Shown here piece by piece: positions 24,059-36,646 of a stretch of DNA of 64,000 nucleotides. Numbering within the stretch: position 1 is the first letter of the stretch; every line of letters starts with the position of its first letter. The stretch spans positions 682,001 through 746,000 of the forward strand of contig NZ_WTVG02000040.1 of assembly GCF_012910705.2 (NCBI RefSeq), in the 5' to 3' direction. The position numbers and the translations under genes were made by a program. Below the pieces are notes generated by a model. That model searched no databases and had not been told where the DNA came from. It worked only from the letters and a program-made list of their open reading frames with translations. The stretch comes from Aromatoleum anaerobium (lineage in GTDB: Bacteria; Pseudomonadota; Gammaproteobacteria; Burkholderiales; Rhodocyclaceae).

Positions 24059-25087
24059 ATGAAGCTGCTAGACCCCCGCTCCCAGATACTGCTGAAGACC
24101 CTGATCGAACGATACATCGTTGAAGGTCAGCCGGTCGGCTCGCGTGCGCTTTCACGTTATTCCGGCCTCGAGCTGTCGCCGGCGACGGTGCGTAACGTGA
24201 TGAGCGACCTCGAGGAGATGGGTTTCATCACCAGCCCGCACACTTCGGCCGGGCGCATCCCGACCGCCCTGGGCTACCGTTTCTTCGTCGATTCGCTGCT
24301 GACCGTGCAGCCGCTCGAACAGGCGCGCGTGCGCGAACTCAAGGGCCAGTTGCAGCCCGATCAGCCGCAGCGCCTGATGAATTCCGCGTCGCACCTGCTG
24401 TCCGACCTCACCCAGTTCGCCGGCGTGGTCGTTTCGCCGCGCCGCGATACGGTGAAGATCCGCCAGATCGAGTTCATCAGCCTCGCCGAGAACCGCATCC
24501 TGCTGATCATCGTGACCACTGCCGGAGACGTGCAGAACCGCATCCTGATCACGCGCCGCGCCTACTCCTCGGCGGAACTCGTCGAGGCGGCGGCCTACCT
24601 TACCGAGCACTTCGCCGGACTCGGATTCGACGACATCCGCGCCCGCATCCGCGACGAACTCAAGCAGTTGCGCAGCGACATGAGCGAACTCATGACGGCC
24701 GCCGTCGAGGCCGGCAATGCAGCCGCCGAAGAGGACAGCGCGAGCTATGTACTGTCGGGCGAAACCAACCTGCTCGACGTCGAGGATCTGTCGTCGAACA
24801 TGGCCCGCCTGCGCGAACTGTTCAAGCTCTTTGAGCAGAAGACCGGCCTGATGCAGCTGCTCGACCTCTCGAACCGTGCGCAGGGCGTGCAAATCTTCAT
24901 TGGCGACGAATCCGGGCTCTCGCAACTCGACGGCTGCAGCGTCGTGACCGCGGGCTACGAAGTCAACGGCAAAGTGGTGGGCTCGGTCGGCGTCATCGGC
25001 CCGACGCGCATGGCCTACGATCGGGTCATCCCGATCGTCGACATCACGGCCCGCCTCCTGTCGAACGCGCTCTCGAGCCCTGGCTGA
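24059..25087 (+). CDS. hrcA: Heat-inducible transcription repressor HrcA
   Basis: Represses chaperone genes through CIRCE operators in organisms that have them. The 342 residues have the winged-helix N-terminus ([19 protein letters not shown] followed by [20 protein letters not shown]) and the GAF-like HrcA domain. Length is typical. It lies 3 kb upstream of grpE-dnaK-dnaJ, separated by hemH and a kinase. A TAGAAT -10-like element occurs 25-30 nt upstream, with no clear -35. I find no CIRCE in the window. Confidence 0.96.
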   Translation: MKLLDPRSQILLKTLIERYIVEGQPVGSRALSRYSGLELSPATVRNVMSDLEEMGFITSPHTSAGRIPTALGYRFFVDSLLTVQPLEQARVRELKGQLQPDQPQRLMNSASHLLSDLTQFAGVVVSPRRDTVKIRQIEFISLAENRILLIIVTTAGDVQNRILITRRAYSSAELVEAAAYLTEHFAGLGFDDIRARIRDELKQLRSDMSELMTAAVEAGNAAAEEDSASYVLSGETNLLDVEDLSSNMARLRELFKLFEQKTGLMQLLDLSNRAQGVQIFIGDESGLSQLDGCSVVTAGYEVNGKVVGSVGVIGPTRMAYDRVIPIVDITARLLSNALSSPG

Positions 25088-25117
25088 ACGCTTCGGCCCG
25101 CCCCCCAAAGGACTTGC

Positions 25118-26215
25118 ATGGCCCGTTACTGGCCCGAACCCGCCCACACCCACGGCACCCCAGAGCGCACCGGCGTCCTGCTTGTCAATCTGGGCACCCC
25201 CGCGGCACCCACGGCCGCGGCGGTTCGCCCTTACCTCAAGGAATTCCTCTCCGACCCGCGCGTCGTCGAGATCCCGCGCGTGATCTGGTGGCCGATTCTG
25301 AACGGCGTCATCCTCAACCTGCGGCCGAAGAAATCAGCCGAGAAATACGCCGCCGTCTGGAGCGACGCCGGATCGCCACTCAAAGTCCACACCGAACGAC
25401 AGGCAAAACTCCTGGCCGGGTATCTCGGCCACTCAGGGGTGAGCGGCGTCGTCGTCGACTGGGCGATGCGCTATGGGGCGCCGTCCATATCCGACGTCCT
25501 CGTCCGCATGAAAGCCGACGGCTGCAGCCGGATCCTTGTCGTGCCGCTGTATCCGCAGTATGCGGCGAGCACCACCGCGAGCGTCATCGACGAGGTCGCG
25601 CGCTGCCTGACCCGCTGGCGCAACCTGCCCGAGATCCGCTATGTGCGCAACTTCCACGATCACCCCGGCTACGTCGGAGCGCTCGCCAAGAGCGTACGCG
25701 ACCACTGGGCAAAACACGGCGAGCCCGACCAGCTCGTGATGAGCTTTCACGGCATACCGAAGCGCTCGCTCGATCTCGGCGATCCTTACCACTGCGAGTG
25801 CCACGTCACCGCCCGCCTGCTCGCAGCGAAGCTCGACCTGCCGCCCGAGCGCTGGCAGCTCACCTTCCAGTCCCGCTTCGGCAAGGCGGAATGGCTGAAA
25901 CCCTACACCCAGCCGACCCTCGAAGCACTCGGCCGCAAGGGGACCGGGCGCGTCGACGTGATCTGCCCGGGGTTCGCTTCGGACTGCCTCGAAACGCTCG
26001 AGGAAATCGCCCTCGAATGCAGGACGGCGTTCCTCGGCGCCGGCGGCAAGGCCTTTCATTACATTCCCTGCCTCAACGAGCGACATGACTGGATTGCCGC
26101 ACTGACCGACATCGTCCGCAGCCGGATCGGTGACTGGCTGGAAGCTCCCCTGCCGGAGGCTGGGCACCTCGCCGCGACAACCCAACGGGCCCGTGCCGCG
26201 GGAGCGGAACGCTGA
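25118..26215 (+). CDS. hemH: Ferrochelatase
   Basis: Inserts Fe(II) into protoporphyrin IX, the last step of haem b synthesis. The 365 residues contain [10 protein letters not shown] (about 18-27), [13 protein letters not shown], the catalytic His in [20 protein letters not shown] (about residue 212) and the late motif [15 protein letters not shown]. Slightly longer than average because of both termini. It follows hrcA by 30 nt, so probably co-transcribed. The C-terminal tail is Ala/Thr/Arg-rich. Confidence 0.97.
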   Translation: MARYWPEPAHTHGTPERTGVLLVNLGTPAAPTAAAVRPYLKEFLSDPRVVEIPRVIWWPILNGVILNLRPKKSAEKYAAVWSDAGSPLKVHTERQAKLLAGYLGHSGVSGVVVDWAMRYGAPSISDVLVRMKADGCSRILVVPLYPQYAASTTASVIDEVARCLTRWRNLPEIRYVRNFHDHPGYVGALAKSVRDHWAKHGEPDQLVMSFHGIPKRSLDLGDPYHCECHVTARLLAAKLDLPPERWQLTFQSRFGKAEWLKPYTQPTLEALGRKGTGRVDVICPGFASDCLETLEEIALECRTAFLGAGGKAFHYIPCLNERHDWIAALTDIVRSRIGDWLEAPLPEAGHLAATTQRARAAGAER

Positions 26216-26236
26216 ATAGTTCGATCGTCGCCAAGC

Positions 26237-26272
26237 TGCGCTGGAATTGACGGAAGCGCCGTTGGCAGCGCA
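26237..26272. terminator. Possible bidirectional terminator between hemH and kinase gene
   Basis: TGCGCTG pairs with CAGCGCA around a loop holding a smaller ACGG/CCGT stem, between the convergent hemH and kinase stops. There is only a short T-run (GTTTCCC) on the plus strand, so efficiency is uncertain. Confidence 0.4.
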
Positions 26273-26283
26273 AGTTTCCCGAC

Positions 26284-27648
26284 TTATTCCTCGAGGATCT
26301 GCAGATCGAGCCCGCCCGTGGCGGTCAGGTCACCGATAACGGCCGGCTCGCCATACCTCCCCAGTTCCCGCGCCGCGGCCGCGAGCCGCCGCGCAACCGT
26401 CGTCGCCACCAGCCGGCGGAAAAGTTCCCGGACCTCTTCCGTCGCCAGTGCCAGCGCTGCCGGGTTGACCTCGATATACGTCGTCGGCGCCACCGCGACC
26501 GCGGTGACCGGATGCCGGTGGTCGATCGTGTCGAGCCATGCCAGCTCGCCGAAGACCTCCCCCGGGCCGAGCCGCTGCACCCGGCGTCCATCGACAGACA
26601 GTTCCACCTCGCCGGCCACCACGACGCCGAAGCGCTGGTCGGCGTCGCGCTCGCGAATCAGCGTCGTCCGTGCCGCCACGCTGCGCCAGGTCGAAGTGCG
26701 CAGCACCTCCCACAACTCGACATCGTCGAATTCGGTGAAGAAGGCAAGCTTGCGCAGAGTCGTAAACCGCGTCGTATCCTGCGGCACATCCTCGTCGTCG
26801 ACGATCTTGTAGCGCACCGCTGACAGATCCTTTGCAAACTCGGCGCCGTTGCGGTAGCGCGAGTAAAGATCCTTCTCCAGCGCCTTGCGCAGGACCGTGT
26901 CCATCAACTCCGGCATGTCCGGGTTCAGCTGCGAAACCAGCGGCGGGTCCGCATTAATGATCTTGTAGATCAGCTGCGCCGGATTGGCCGCACGAAACGG
27001 CAAGCGCCCGGTCAGTAAATGGAACAGCACGACGCCGAGGGAATAGAGGTCGGTTTTCTGGTTCAGCGGGTAGCCCTTGATCTGCTCGGGGCTCATATAG
27101 GCGGGCGAACCGACGCCCATGATGAAAGTCGAGTCGGTCTCGACCTTCTTGTTGATGTTCAGCGCCAGGCCGAAGTCGGTGATCTTTACGTTGTCGTTGT
27201 CGTCGACAAGGATGTTGGCCGGCTTGATGTCCCGGTGGACAACGCCCTGCCGGTAGGCGTGGTCGAGCGCCATGCAGCACTTGAAGACGATGCCGATCGT
27301 GCGATGAATCGGCAGCAGGCGCTCGAAGCTGCAGTACCGCTCGAGCGATTCGCCGGGAAAATACTCCATCACCACGTAAGCCTGGTCCGGCTCGGTGACG
27401 ACTTCATGGATGCGGACGATGTTCGGATGGTCGAGGCGGCTGACGACCGCCTGTTCGGCCTTCAGCAGCTTGAGCAGGCGACGGTTCCACTTCGCCTCGT
27501 CTCTCGCCTTGTCCTGGAAGCGGACGAGCTTGACGGCCAGCGGTTCGGGATCATCCGGCGATTCCACCCTATAGACGATGGCAGTCGCGCCGCGCCCCAC
27601 CTCCTCGATGACCCGGTATTTTCCGATGCTGTGCGGAATCTCGCTCAT
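26284..27648 (-). CDS. Hanks-type Ser/Thr protein kinase fused to a cyclic-nucleotide-binding-like domain
   Basis: A 454-residue soluble protein. Residues 11-280 are a eukaryotic-like kinase: glycine loop GRGATAIVY, ATP Lys in LAVKLVRF (K40), catalytic VVHRDIKPANIL (D140), metal-binding ITDFGLAL (D158) and SPAYMSPEQ of the activation segment. All catalytic residues are present. Residues about 295-420 form a cNMP/CRP-type beta-roll with the cassette GEVFGELAWL. The position equivalent to the phosphate-binding Arg appears to be His (RHPVTA), so the ligand is uncertain. No membrane helix or PASTA repeats. It is divergent from grpE; targets unknown. Confidence 0.88.
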   Translation of the reverse strand: MSEIPHSIGKYRVIEEVGRGATAIVYRVESPDDPEPLAVKLVRFQDKARDEAKWNRRLLKLLKAEQAVVSRLDHPNIVRIHEVVTEPDQAYVVMEYFPGESLERYCSFERLLPIHRTIGIVFKCCMALDHAYRQGVVHRDIKPANILVDDNDNVKITDFGLALNINKKVETDSTFIMGVGSPAYMSPEQIKGYPLNQKTDLYSLGVVLFHLLTGRLPFRAANPAQLIYKIINADPPLVSQLNPDMPELMDTVLRKALEKDLYSRYRNGAEFAKDLSAVRYKIVDDEDVPQDTTRFTTLRKLAFFTEFDDVELWEVLRTSTWRSVAARTTLIRERDADQRFGVVVAGEVELSVDGRRVQRLGPGEVFGELAWLDTIDHRHPVTAVAVAPTTYIEVNPAALALATEEVRELFRRLVATTVARRLAAAARELGRYGEPAVIGDLTATGGLDLQILEE

Positions 27649-27771
27649 CCTCGTTCCATGCCTTCCCGCCCGCAGTAAGCACTGCCCCGCGCGCGCCATT
27701 CACGCCAAGGGGGGCGAATCGTGACACACCCGCCGGCGAACCGGCAACCTTCGAAAAATCGCTGCACCTCC

Positions 27772-27799
27772 CTTGAAAAATGAAATCATGCCCCCAATT
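27772..27799 (+). promoter_or_regulatory. Sigma-32 (heat-shock) promoter of grpE
   Basis: CTTGAAA (27772-27778), a 13-bp spacer, then CCCCAATT (27792-27799), close to consensus CTTGAAA / CCCCATNT. The implied transcript starts after 27780, which rules out the upstream in-frame ATG there and supports the grpE ATG at 27834. Confidence 0.85.
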
Positions 27800-27833
27800 G
27801 GGCACGGTCGAAGAACAAAGGGAGATTCCACCC

Positions 27834-28412
27834 ATGCAGGAAAACAAGCAGCCTTCCGAAATCCAGGGCGAACTGCCCGAGCTTCCAGAGGGCGAAACAG
27901 TGCAGCCGCAACCGGCGAACGAGCAGGCGGCCCCCGATACGGACACGATGCCGCGACTCGAGGAAACCCTGCGCCAGGCCGAACTGAAAGCCGCCGAACA
28001 CCACGACGCGTGGCTGCGAGCCCGCGCCGAAACCGAGAACGTCCGCCGCCGGGCCCAGGAAGACATCGCCAAGGCGTCGAAGTTTGCAGCCGAAAAATTC
28101 GCCGCTGGTGTGCTTCCGGTCAAGGACAGCCTCGAAGCCGCGCTCACGAGCGAGAAACAGACTCTCGAGAGCCTGCGTGAAGGCGTTGAATTGACGCTCA
28201 AGCAACTGAACGCTGCCTTCCAGAACGCGGGCCTCACCGAAGAAGACCCGACCGGGCAAAAGTTCGATCCGAACAAGCATCAGGCGATCAGCGCGATCGA
28301 AGCCGAAGGCGAGCCCAATACAGTACTCAGCGTACTGCAGAAAGGCTACCTGCTGCACGGCCGCGTGATCCGTCCGGCAATGGTGATGGTCTCGAAAGCC
28401 AAGGGTACGTAA
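27834..28412 (+). CDS. grpE: Nucleotide exchange factor GrpE
   Basis: Co-chaperone that releases ADP from DnaK. The 192 residues have an acidic, Pro/Glu-rich disordered N-terminus (1-40), a long coiled coil (about 45-95, with [15 protein letters not shown]) and the C-terminal beta-domain ([28 protein letters not shown]). The ATG at 27834 follows GGGAG at 9 nt and lies downstream of the predicted heat-shock start site. First gene of grpE-dnaK-dnaJ. Confidence 0.96.
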   Translation: MQENKQPSEIQGELPELPEGETVQPQPANEQAAPDTDTMPRLEETLRQAELKAAEHHDAWLRARAETENVRRRAQEDIAKASKFAAEKFAAGVLPVKDSLEAALTSEKQTLESLREGVELTLKQLNAAFQNAGLTEEDPTGQKFDPNKHQAISAIEAEGEPNTVLSVLQKGYLLHGRVIRPAMVMVSKAKGT

Positions 28413-28427
28413 GCCTCGCCGCGAATG

Positions 28428-28455
28428 CTTGAAATCCGGCGCGGCGCCCCGATCT
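28428..28455 (+). promoter_or_regulatory. Sigma-32 promoter of dnaK
   Basis: CTTGAAA (28428-28434), a 13-bp spacer, then CCCGATCT (28448-28455), which matches CCCCATNT at seven of eight positions. It lies in the 132-nt grpE-dnaK gap. dnaK can therefore be transcribed both from here and by read-through from grpE. Confidence 0.78.
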
Positions 28456-28544
28456 ACTGAACAACGAAAATCCGGTGAGGCGTGGTTAGGCGACGCCAGG
28501 CGTCCTCCGCCTCACCCTTCACCCCTCACTTGAAAGGAACGGCA

Positions 28545-30482
<1,938 letters not shown>

Positions 30483-30506
30483 TCGCTCGCCGGAAGGCGA
30501 GATGTC

Positions 30507-30553
30507 GGCCGAGCCCCTGCCGGTGCCCCTCGCACTGGCCGGCTCGGCCTTTT
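30507..30553 (+). terminator. Intrinsic terminator between dnaK and dnaJ
   Basis: GGCCGAGCC (30507-30515) pairs perfectly with GGCTCGGCC (30541-30549), followed by TTTTG. The 25-nt loop can itself fold. It lies 25 nt after the dnaK stop and 47 nt before dnaJ, so it probably reduces dnaJ expression relative to dnaK. Confidence 0.65.
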
Positions 30554-30599
30554 GCATGATCTGGAGACCCTCCCGGTCTCACAGCCTGAGCGGACCAAG

Positions 30600-31730
30600 A
30601 TGGCAAAAAGGGATTACTACGAGGTGCTGGGTGTCAACCGCGACGCCTCGGATGATGAGATCAAGAAGGCCTACCGCAAGTTGGCCATGAAGCACCATCC
30701 GGACCGCAATCCGGACAACAAGGACTCCGAGGACAAGTTCAAGGAAGCGAAAAACGCGTACGAAATCCTGTCCGATGCGCAAAAACGCGCCGCGTACGAC
30801 CGCTATGGACATGCCGGGGTGGATTCGTCTGCCGGCGCCGGGCCTGGCGGGCAGGGTTTCGACGGGTTTGCCGACGCGTTCTCGGACATCTTCGGCGATA
30901 TCTTCGGCGGCGCGGGCGGAGCCGGACGCGGACGGTCGAACGTGTATCGCGGCGCGGATCTTCGCTACAACCTCGAAATCTCTCTCGAAGAAGCGGCCCG
31001 CGGTGCCGACAAGACGATCCGCATCCCGACCGTCGAGGAATGCGACACCTGCCACGGCAGCGGCGCGAAACCCGGCACGCAGCCGAAGCCCTGCCCCACC
31101 TGCGGCGGCGCCGGCCAGGTGCGCATCCAGCAAGGCTTCTTCTCGATCCAGCAGACCTGCCCGAAGTGCCACGGCACGGGGCGGATCATTCCGGACCCGT
31201 GCCGCGACTGCGGCGGGGCCGGGCGGGTGAAGCGGCAGAAGACGCTGGAAGTGAAGATCCCGGCGGGAATCGACGAAGGAATGCGACTGCGCCACGCCGG
31301 TCACGGCGAACCGGGCGTCAACGGCGGGCCTCCGGGAGACCTGTACGTCGAGATCCATATCCGCGCCCACCCGGTGTTCCAGCGCGACCACGACGACCTG
31401 CACTGCGAGATGCCGATCAGCATCACGACCGCAGCGCTCGGCGGGGAGATCGAAATCCCGACGCTCGAAGGCATGGCACGGCTGAAAATTCCCGCCGAGA
31501 CGCAGAGCGGCAAGGTGTTCCGGCTGCGCGGGAAAGGAATTCGCAACGTCCGCTCGCAGGGTCACGGCGATCTGATGTGCCATGTCGTCGTCGAGACCCC
31601 GGTCAATCTCACGGAGCGTCAGAAAGAGCTGTTGCGCGAATTCGAGGAGGTTTCCAGTTCGGACGCCGACCGCCACAACCCCAAGGCAAAATCCTGGATG
31701 GACAAGGTCAAGGACTTCTTCGGCGCCTGA
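30600..31730 (+). CDS. dnaJ: Chaperone protein DnaJ (Hsp40)
   Basis: Stimulates DnaK ATPase and delivers substrates. The 376 residues have the J-domain with HPD ([10 protein letters not shown], about 30-39), a Gly/Phe-rich segment (about 75-120), four CxxCxGxG zinc motifs ([32 protein letters not shown], about 145-215) and the C-terminal peptide-binding domains. It is a full-length type I DnaJ. The ATG at 30600 ([11 protein letters not shown]) fits the family. No separate promoter was recognised. Confidence 0.98.
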   Translation: MAKRDYYEVLGVNRDASDDEIKKAYRKLAMKHHPDRNPDNKDSEDKFKEAKNAYEILSDAQKRAAYDRYGHAGVDSSAGAGPGGQGFDGFADAFSDIFGDIFGGAGGAGRGRSNVYRGADLRYNLEISLEEAARGADKTIRIPTVEECDTCHGSGAKPGTQPKPCPTCGGAGQVRIQQGFFSIQQTCPKCHGTGRIIPDPCRDCGGAGRVKRQKTLEVKIPAGIDEGMRLRHAGHGEPGVNGGPPGDLYVEIHIRAHPVFQRDHDDLHCEMPISITTAALGGEIEIPTLEGMARLKIPAETQSGKVFRLRGKGIRNVRSQGHGDLMCHVVVETPVNLTERQKELLREFEEVSSSDADRHNPKAKSWMDKVKDFFGA

Positions 31731-31802
31731 GCCCCAGGCTCACCAGGGCAATCGTTACCTGCCCGGAGGCTCGCGTTCGCAAGTCTCCGGAAGCAAGCCC
31801 AT

Positions 31803-33188
<1,386 letters not shown>

Positions 33189-33266
33189 GTTTCTTCCGCC
33201 TGGTCGGGTTCCGGTCAGCTGATTCGCAGGGTCGCAAATGGAATCGGCCACCGCTACCGATACAAC

Positions 33267-33294
33267 AAAAAGGGCGGTACCCGTCGGTCCGCCC
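33267..33294 (-). terminator. Terminator-like hairpin in the cysS leader (candidate attenuator)
   Basis: On the minus strand GGGCGG pairs with CCGCCC (extendable through GACCG/CGGGT-type pairs), followed by TTTTTGTTG. It lies upstream of cysS, where no minus-strand gene ends, so it is not an obvious gene terminator. The gap 33189-33561 (373 nt) between cysS and ppiA otherwise holds only -10-like elements: TAGAAT on the plus strand near 33345, and TAGAAT on the minus strand near 33395. Confidence 0.55.
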
Positions 33295-33561
33295 CAGCCG
33301 TTTCGCCTCCATCACTCGATGCGATGCGGCGCAGATTTCTTTGATAGAATGTCGCGTCGATCCGCGCGGATTTCACGGAAAGTCGGGGTGATTCTAGCAC
33401 AACGACGACATGTTCCGAGCCGGAACCGGTTCGAATCCATTCGTTGCACGGACTCACCCGTGCGGCTTTCATCACGACCCGAGGCGGGGCTCGACGATCA
33501 CCGCCAAGGCCGTGGCCCGATTAAATACCTGCTTCCCCTCCTCACTCCTGGAAACCCGAAA

Positions 33562-34143
33562 ATGAAGCGCCTGCTCGCCTCTCTCTTTCTGTTCGGCTGG
33601 CTCCTTTCCGCCGGCGCAGCCAACCCGGTTGTCGAGATGCGGACCAGCGAAGGTCCGGTGATGATCGAACTTTTCGCCGACAAGGCGCCCAAATCGGTCG
33701 CGAACTTCATTGAGTACGTAAAGAGCGGCCACTTCAACGGCACCATTTTCCATCGCGTCATCGACGGCTTCATGATTCAGGGCGGCGGCTTCGACGCGAC
33801 GATGAGGCAGAAACCTACCCGCGCCCCGATCGAAAACGAAGCGAAGAACGGCCTGCGCAACGAAGCCGGCACGCTCGCGATGGCACGCACAGCCGATCCT
33901 CATTCGGGCAGTGCCCAATTCTTCATCAACCTCGTCGACAACCGCTTTCTCGACTACCCGTCCCGCGATGGCTGGGGGTATGCCGTTTTCGGCAAGGTCA
34001 CCAAGGGGTTCGACGTCGTGCAGAAAATCGGCCGGCTTCCGACCCGCACCGTGAATGGCATGCAGAACGTTCCCGAGCAGCCGGTCACGATTGAATCGGT
34101 CCGCATCGTAGACGCGGTGCCGGCAAAATCCACCAAGCAGTAA
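33562..34143 (+). CDS. ppiA: Periplasmic cyclophilin-type peptidyl-prolyl isomerase
   Basis: Speeds proline cis-trans isomerisation during folding of exported proteins. The 193 residues start with a Sec signal peptide (hydrophobic 4-18, cleavage near AGAA-NP). The cyclophilin core follows: [15 protein letters not shown] with the catalytic Arg, [19 protein letters not shown] and [10 protein letters not shown]. It lies 19 nt before ppiB, with which it is about 60% similar by eye, suggesting local duplication with different localisation. Confidence 0.93.
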   Translation: MKRLLASLFLFGWLLSAGAANPVVEMRTSEGPVMIELFADKAPKSVANFIEYVKSGHFNGTIFHRVIDGFMIQGGGFDATMRQKPTRAPIENEAKNGLRNEAGTLAMARTADPHSGSAQFFINLVDNRFLDYPSRDGWGYAVFGKVTKGFDVVQKIGRLPTRTVNGMQNVPEQPVTIESVRIVDAVPAKSTKQ

Positions 34144-34162
34144 GCCCAACCAGGAGCTTTCC

Positions 34163-34657
34163 ATGGCAGTCAAGCTTCATACCAACCACGGTACGATCAC
34201 CCTCGAACTGGATTCCGAGAAGGCTCCGGAAACGGTCAAGAATTTTCTCGCCTACGTTACCGCCGGCCATTACGACAACACGATCTTTCATCGCGTGATC
34301 AAGGGCTTCATGATCCAGGGTGGAGGTTTCGAACCCGGCATGGTGCAGAAACCCACTCGCGAGCCGATCAAGAACGAAGCCGACAATGGCCTGAAGAACG
34401 TCACCGGCACGGTCGCGATGGCCCGTACGCAGGCCCCGCACTCCGCGACGGCGCAGTTTTTCATCAACGTTGCCGACAACGACTTCCTCGATTTCCGTTC
34501 GGCGGACACCCAGGGCTGGGGCTACTGCGTGTTCGGCCGGGTCACTGAAGGCATGGATGTCGTGGATGCGATCCGCTCGGTCAAGACCGGCTCCAGCGGC
34601 TTTCATCAGGATGTCCCGGTCGAGGACGTCGTGATCGAGCGCGCCGAAATCGTCTGA
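34163..34657 (+). CDS. ppiB: Cytoplasmic cyclophilin-type peptidyl-prolyl isomerase
   Basis: The 164-residue cyclophilin has no signal peptide, like PpiB of E. coli. The active-site motif [15 protein letters not shown] (about 43-57) has the catalytic Arg; [20 protein letters not shown] and [10 protein letters not shown] complete the core. It has AGGAG upstream of the ATG. It lies in the ppiA-ppiB-lpxH cluster common in betaproteobacteria, often beside cysS. Confidence 0.95.
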   Translation: MAVKLHTNHGTITLELDSEKAPETVKNFLAYVTAGHYDNTIFHRVIKGFMIQGGGFEPGMVQKPTREPIKNEADNGLKNVTGTVAMARTQAPHSATAQFFINVADNDFLDFRSADTQGWGYCVFGRVTEGMDVVDAIRSVKTGSSGFHQDVPVEDVVIERAEIV

Positions 34658-34688
34658 CTCGTTGCGTAACTTGCCGGCACAGGCCTCG

Positions 34689-35438
34689 ATGTCGGCCCTG
34701 TTCATTTCCGACCTCCACCTGTGCGAGCAACGGGCCGGGACGCTCCGGGCTTTTTTCGCGTTCCTTCAAGGCCCGGCGCGCAGCGTCCAGGCCCTCTACA
34801 TCCTTGGCGACCTTTTCGAATACTGGGCCGGGGATGACGATGCGACGCCACTGGGCAACGCGGTGGGCAACGCGGTGGGCGACGCGCTGGCGGCGTTCGC
34901 CGAGACGGGGGCGAGCGTCTTCTTCCTGCCGGGCAACCGCGATTTTCTGCTTGGCGAATCGTTCGCGCGCCGAGCCCGCCTGCAGATCCTTCCCGATCCG
35001 GCGCTGATCGATCTCGGCGGCGAAGCGGTACTGCTGAGTCACGGCGATATCCTGTGCACCGATGACGAGCATTACCAGTCGTTTCGTCGCCTGGTTCGCG
35101 ACCCCGCATGGCAACGGGCCTTCCTGGAACGGCCGCTCGCGCAGCGCAAACAGGTCATCGAGGGCCTGCGATCCCAAAGCGAAACCGCGAAGCAGGAAAA
35201 GACGATGGAGATCATGGACGTGAATGCGTCCGCCGTCGAAGCGCTACTGCGCGAGCACGGTTATCCGGCGCTCATCCACGGCCATACGCATCGCCCGGCG
35301 CACCACGTGCACGTCGTGGACGGCCGCTCATGCGAACGATGGGTTCTCGCCGACTGGCACGACGACGCGCCCTATCTGCGCTGGGACGGGGCCGGCCCCC
35401 CGGTGGCGCTGCGGTTCCGGCCGAAACCCGACGGCTGA
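34689..35438 (+). CDS. lpxH: UDP-2,3-diacylglucosamine diphosphatase
   Basis: Hydrolyses UDP-2,3-diacylglucosamine to lipid X in lipid A synthesis. The calcineurin-like motifs are SDLHL, GDLFEYW, PGNRDF, LSHGD and IHGHTHRP, giving the two-metal site. About 249 residues from ATG 34689 (MSALFISDLHL); an in-frame TTG at 34662 would add nine. Residues 55-67 (GNAVGNAVGDALA) are encoded by a 12-bp tandem repeat just after GDLFEYW. It is convergent with metZ. Confidence 0.95.
   Translation: MSALFISDLHLCEQRAGTLRAFFAFLQGPARSVQALYILGDLFEYWAGDDDATPLGNAVGNAVGDALAAFAETGASVFFLPGNRDFLLGESFARRARLQILPDPALIDLGGEAVLLSHGDILCTDDEHYQSFRRLVRDPAWQRAFLERPLAQRKQVIEGLRSQSETAKQEKTMEIMDVNASAVEALLREHGYPALIHGHTHRPAHHVHVVDGRSCERWVLADWHDDAPYLRWDGAGPPVALRFRPKPDG
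34852..34887 (+). repeat. 12-bp tandem repeat (3 copies) inside lpxH
   Basis: TGGGCAACGCGG occurs twice, followed by the variant TGGGCGACGCGC. The unit is in frame (four codons), so copy number changes would only lengthen or shorten the loop after GDLFEYW. Confidence 0.8.
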
Positions 35439-35467
35439 CTGCGTACCTCTCCGACGAGACCGAAGGA

Positions 35468-36637
35468 TCAGGCCCCCAGCCCCCGGGCAAGGTCGGCACG
35501 CAGATCCTCGATCGACTCGAGGCCGACGGCGATGCGCAGCAATCCTTCTCCGATTCCCGCAGCAGCACGGGCTTCGGCGCTGATGCGGCCGTGCGTCGTC
35601 GACGCCGGATGAGTGATCGTCGTTTTCGTGTCGCCGAGATTCGCGGTGATCGAAATCATGCGCGTGGCGTCGACCACCTGCCACGCGCGTTCACGGCCCC
35701 CCGCGACTTCGAAGCTGACGATCGCGCCGCCGGATTTTTGCTGGCGCATCGCCAATGCGTGCTGCGGGTGCGAGGCGAGGCCGGGGTAAAACACGCGTAC
35801 CACTCCCGGCTGCTGTTCCAGCCAGCGCGCCAGATTGAGGCTCGTCGCCGACTGCGCTTCCATCCGGATGCGCAGCGTCTCCAGACCTTTCAGAATCACC
35901 CAGGCATTGAATGGCGAAATGCTCGGTCCGGCAGTACGCAGGAACTTGAGCACCTCGTCGACGACGATTTTCGCCCCGGCCACTGCACCGCCGAGCACTC
36001 TTCCCTGCCCGTCGAGGTATTTGGTCGCCGAATGCACGACGACGTCGGCGCCCAGTTCCAGCGGGCGCTGCAATGCGGGGGTGCAGAAACAGTTGTCGAC
36101 GGCGAACAGTGCGCCCGCAGCGTGGGCAATCTCCGCGACCGCCGCGATGTCGATGACTTCGGTGAGCGGGTTCGACGGCGTTTCGACGAAGAAGAGGCGC
36201 GTATGCGGCGTCACCGCAGCGCGGTACGCATCGAGTTCGGTGGCGGCGACAAAGCTGGTGTCGATGCCGAATTTCGAGAGGATCGTGCCGAATAGCTGCT
36301 GCGTTGCACCGAACAGCCCCGTCGAAGCAACCACGTGATCACCGGCTTTCAGCGTCGCCATCGCCAGCGAGAGAATCGCCGCCATTCCCGACGCGGTCGC
36401 GACGCACGCCTCGGCGCCTTCGAGCGCCGCGAGCCGCTCCTGCATCGCCGTGACGGTCGGGTTCGAGAAGCGCGCATAGACGTTGCCCGGCTCCTCGCCG
36501 GAAAAACGCGCTGCCGCCTGCGCGGCACTGCCGAACACGAAGCTCGAGGTCAGGTAAAGCGCCTCGCTGTGCTCGTTGAACTGGCTGCGTGCAGTGCCTG
36601 CCCGCACTGCCAGGGTGTCGAATTCGTAGGGATTCAT
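35468..36637 (-). CDS. metZ: O-succinylhomoserine sulfhydrylase
   Basis: PLP-dependent direct sulfhydrylation of O-succinylhomoserine to homocysteine in methionine synthesis. The 389 residues begin FDTLAVRAGTARSQFNEHSE, typical of MetZ. PLP motifs include YARFSNPT, ASGMAAI, VETPSNP and the Schiff-base Lys in HSATKYLDGQGRVLGG (about residue 205). It is the last gene of the truA...purF block and lies 10 nt after purF, as in pseudomonads and other betaproteobacteria. A cystathionine synthase/lyase role is less likely given context. Confidence 0.93.
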   Translation of the reverse strand: MNPYEFDTLAVRAGTARSQFNEHSEALYLTSSFVFGSAAQAAARFSGEEPGNVYARFSNPTVTAMQERLAALEGAEACVATASGMAAILSLAMATLKAGDHVVASTGLFGATQQLFGTILSKFGIDTSFVAATELDAYRAAVTPHTRLFFVETPSNPLTEVIDIAAVAEIAHAAGALFAVDNCFCTPALQRPLELGADVVVHSATKYLDGQGRVLGGAVAGAKIVVDEVLKFLRTAGPSISPFNAWVILKGLETLRIRMEAQSATSLNLARWLEQQPGVVRVFYPGLASHPQHALAMRQQKSGGAIVSFEVAGGRERAWQVVDATRMISITANLGDTKTTITHPASTTHGRISAEARAAAGIGEGLLRIAVGLESIEDLRADLARGLGA

Positions 36638-36646
36638 GGGCGCGGT

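Noticed and set aside
27780-27833. Upstream ATG (27780) for grpE
   Set aside because: It lies inside the sigma-32 promoter, so it would not be in the transcript; ATG 27834 has a good ribosome site.
33238-33561. N-terminal extension of the ppiA open frame
   Set aside because: The Sec signal peptide begins exactly at ATG 33562; the upstream residues are unlike any cyclophilin, and the region holds promoter-like elements.
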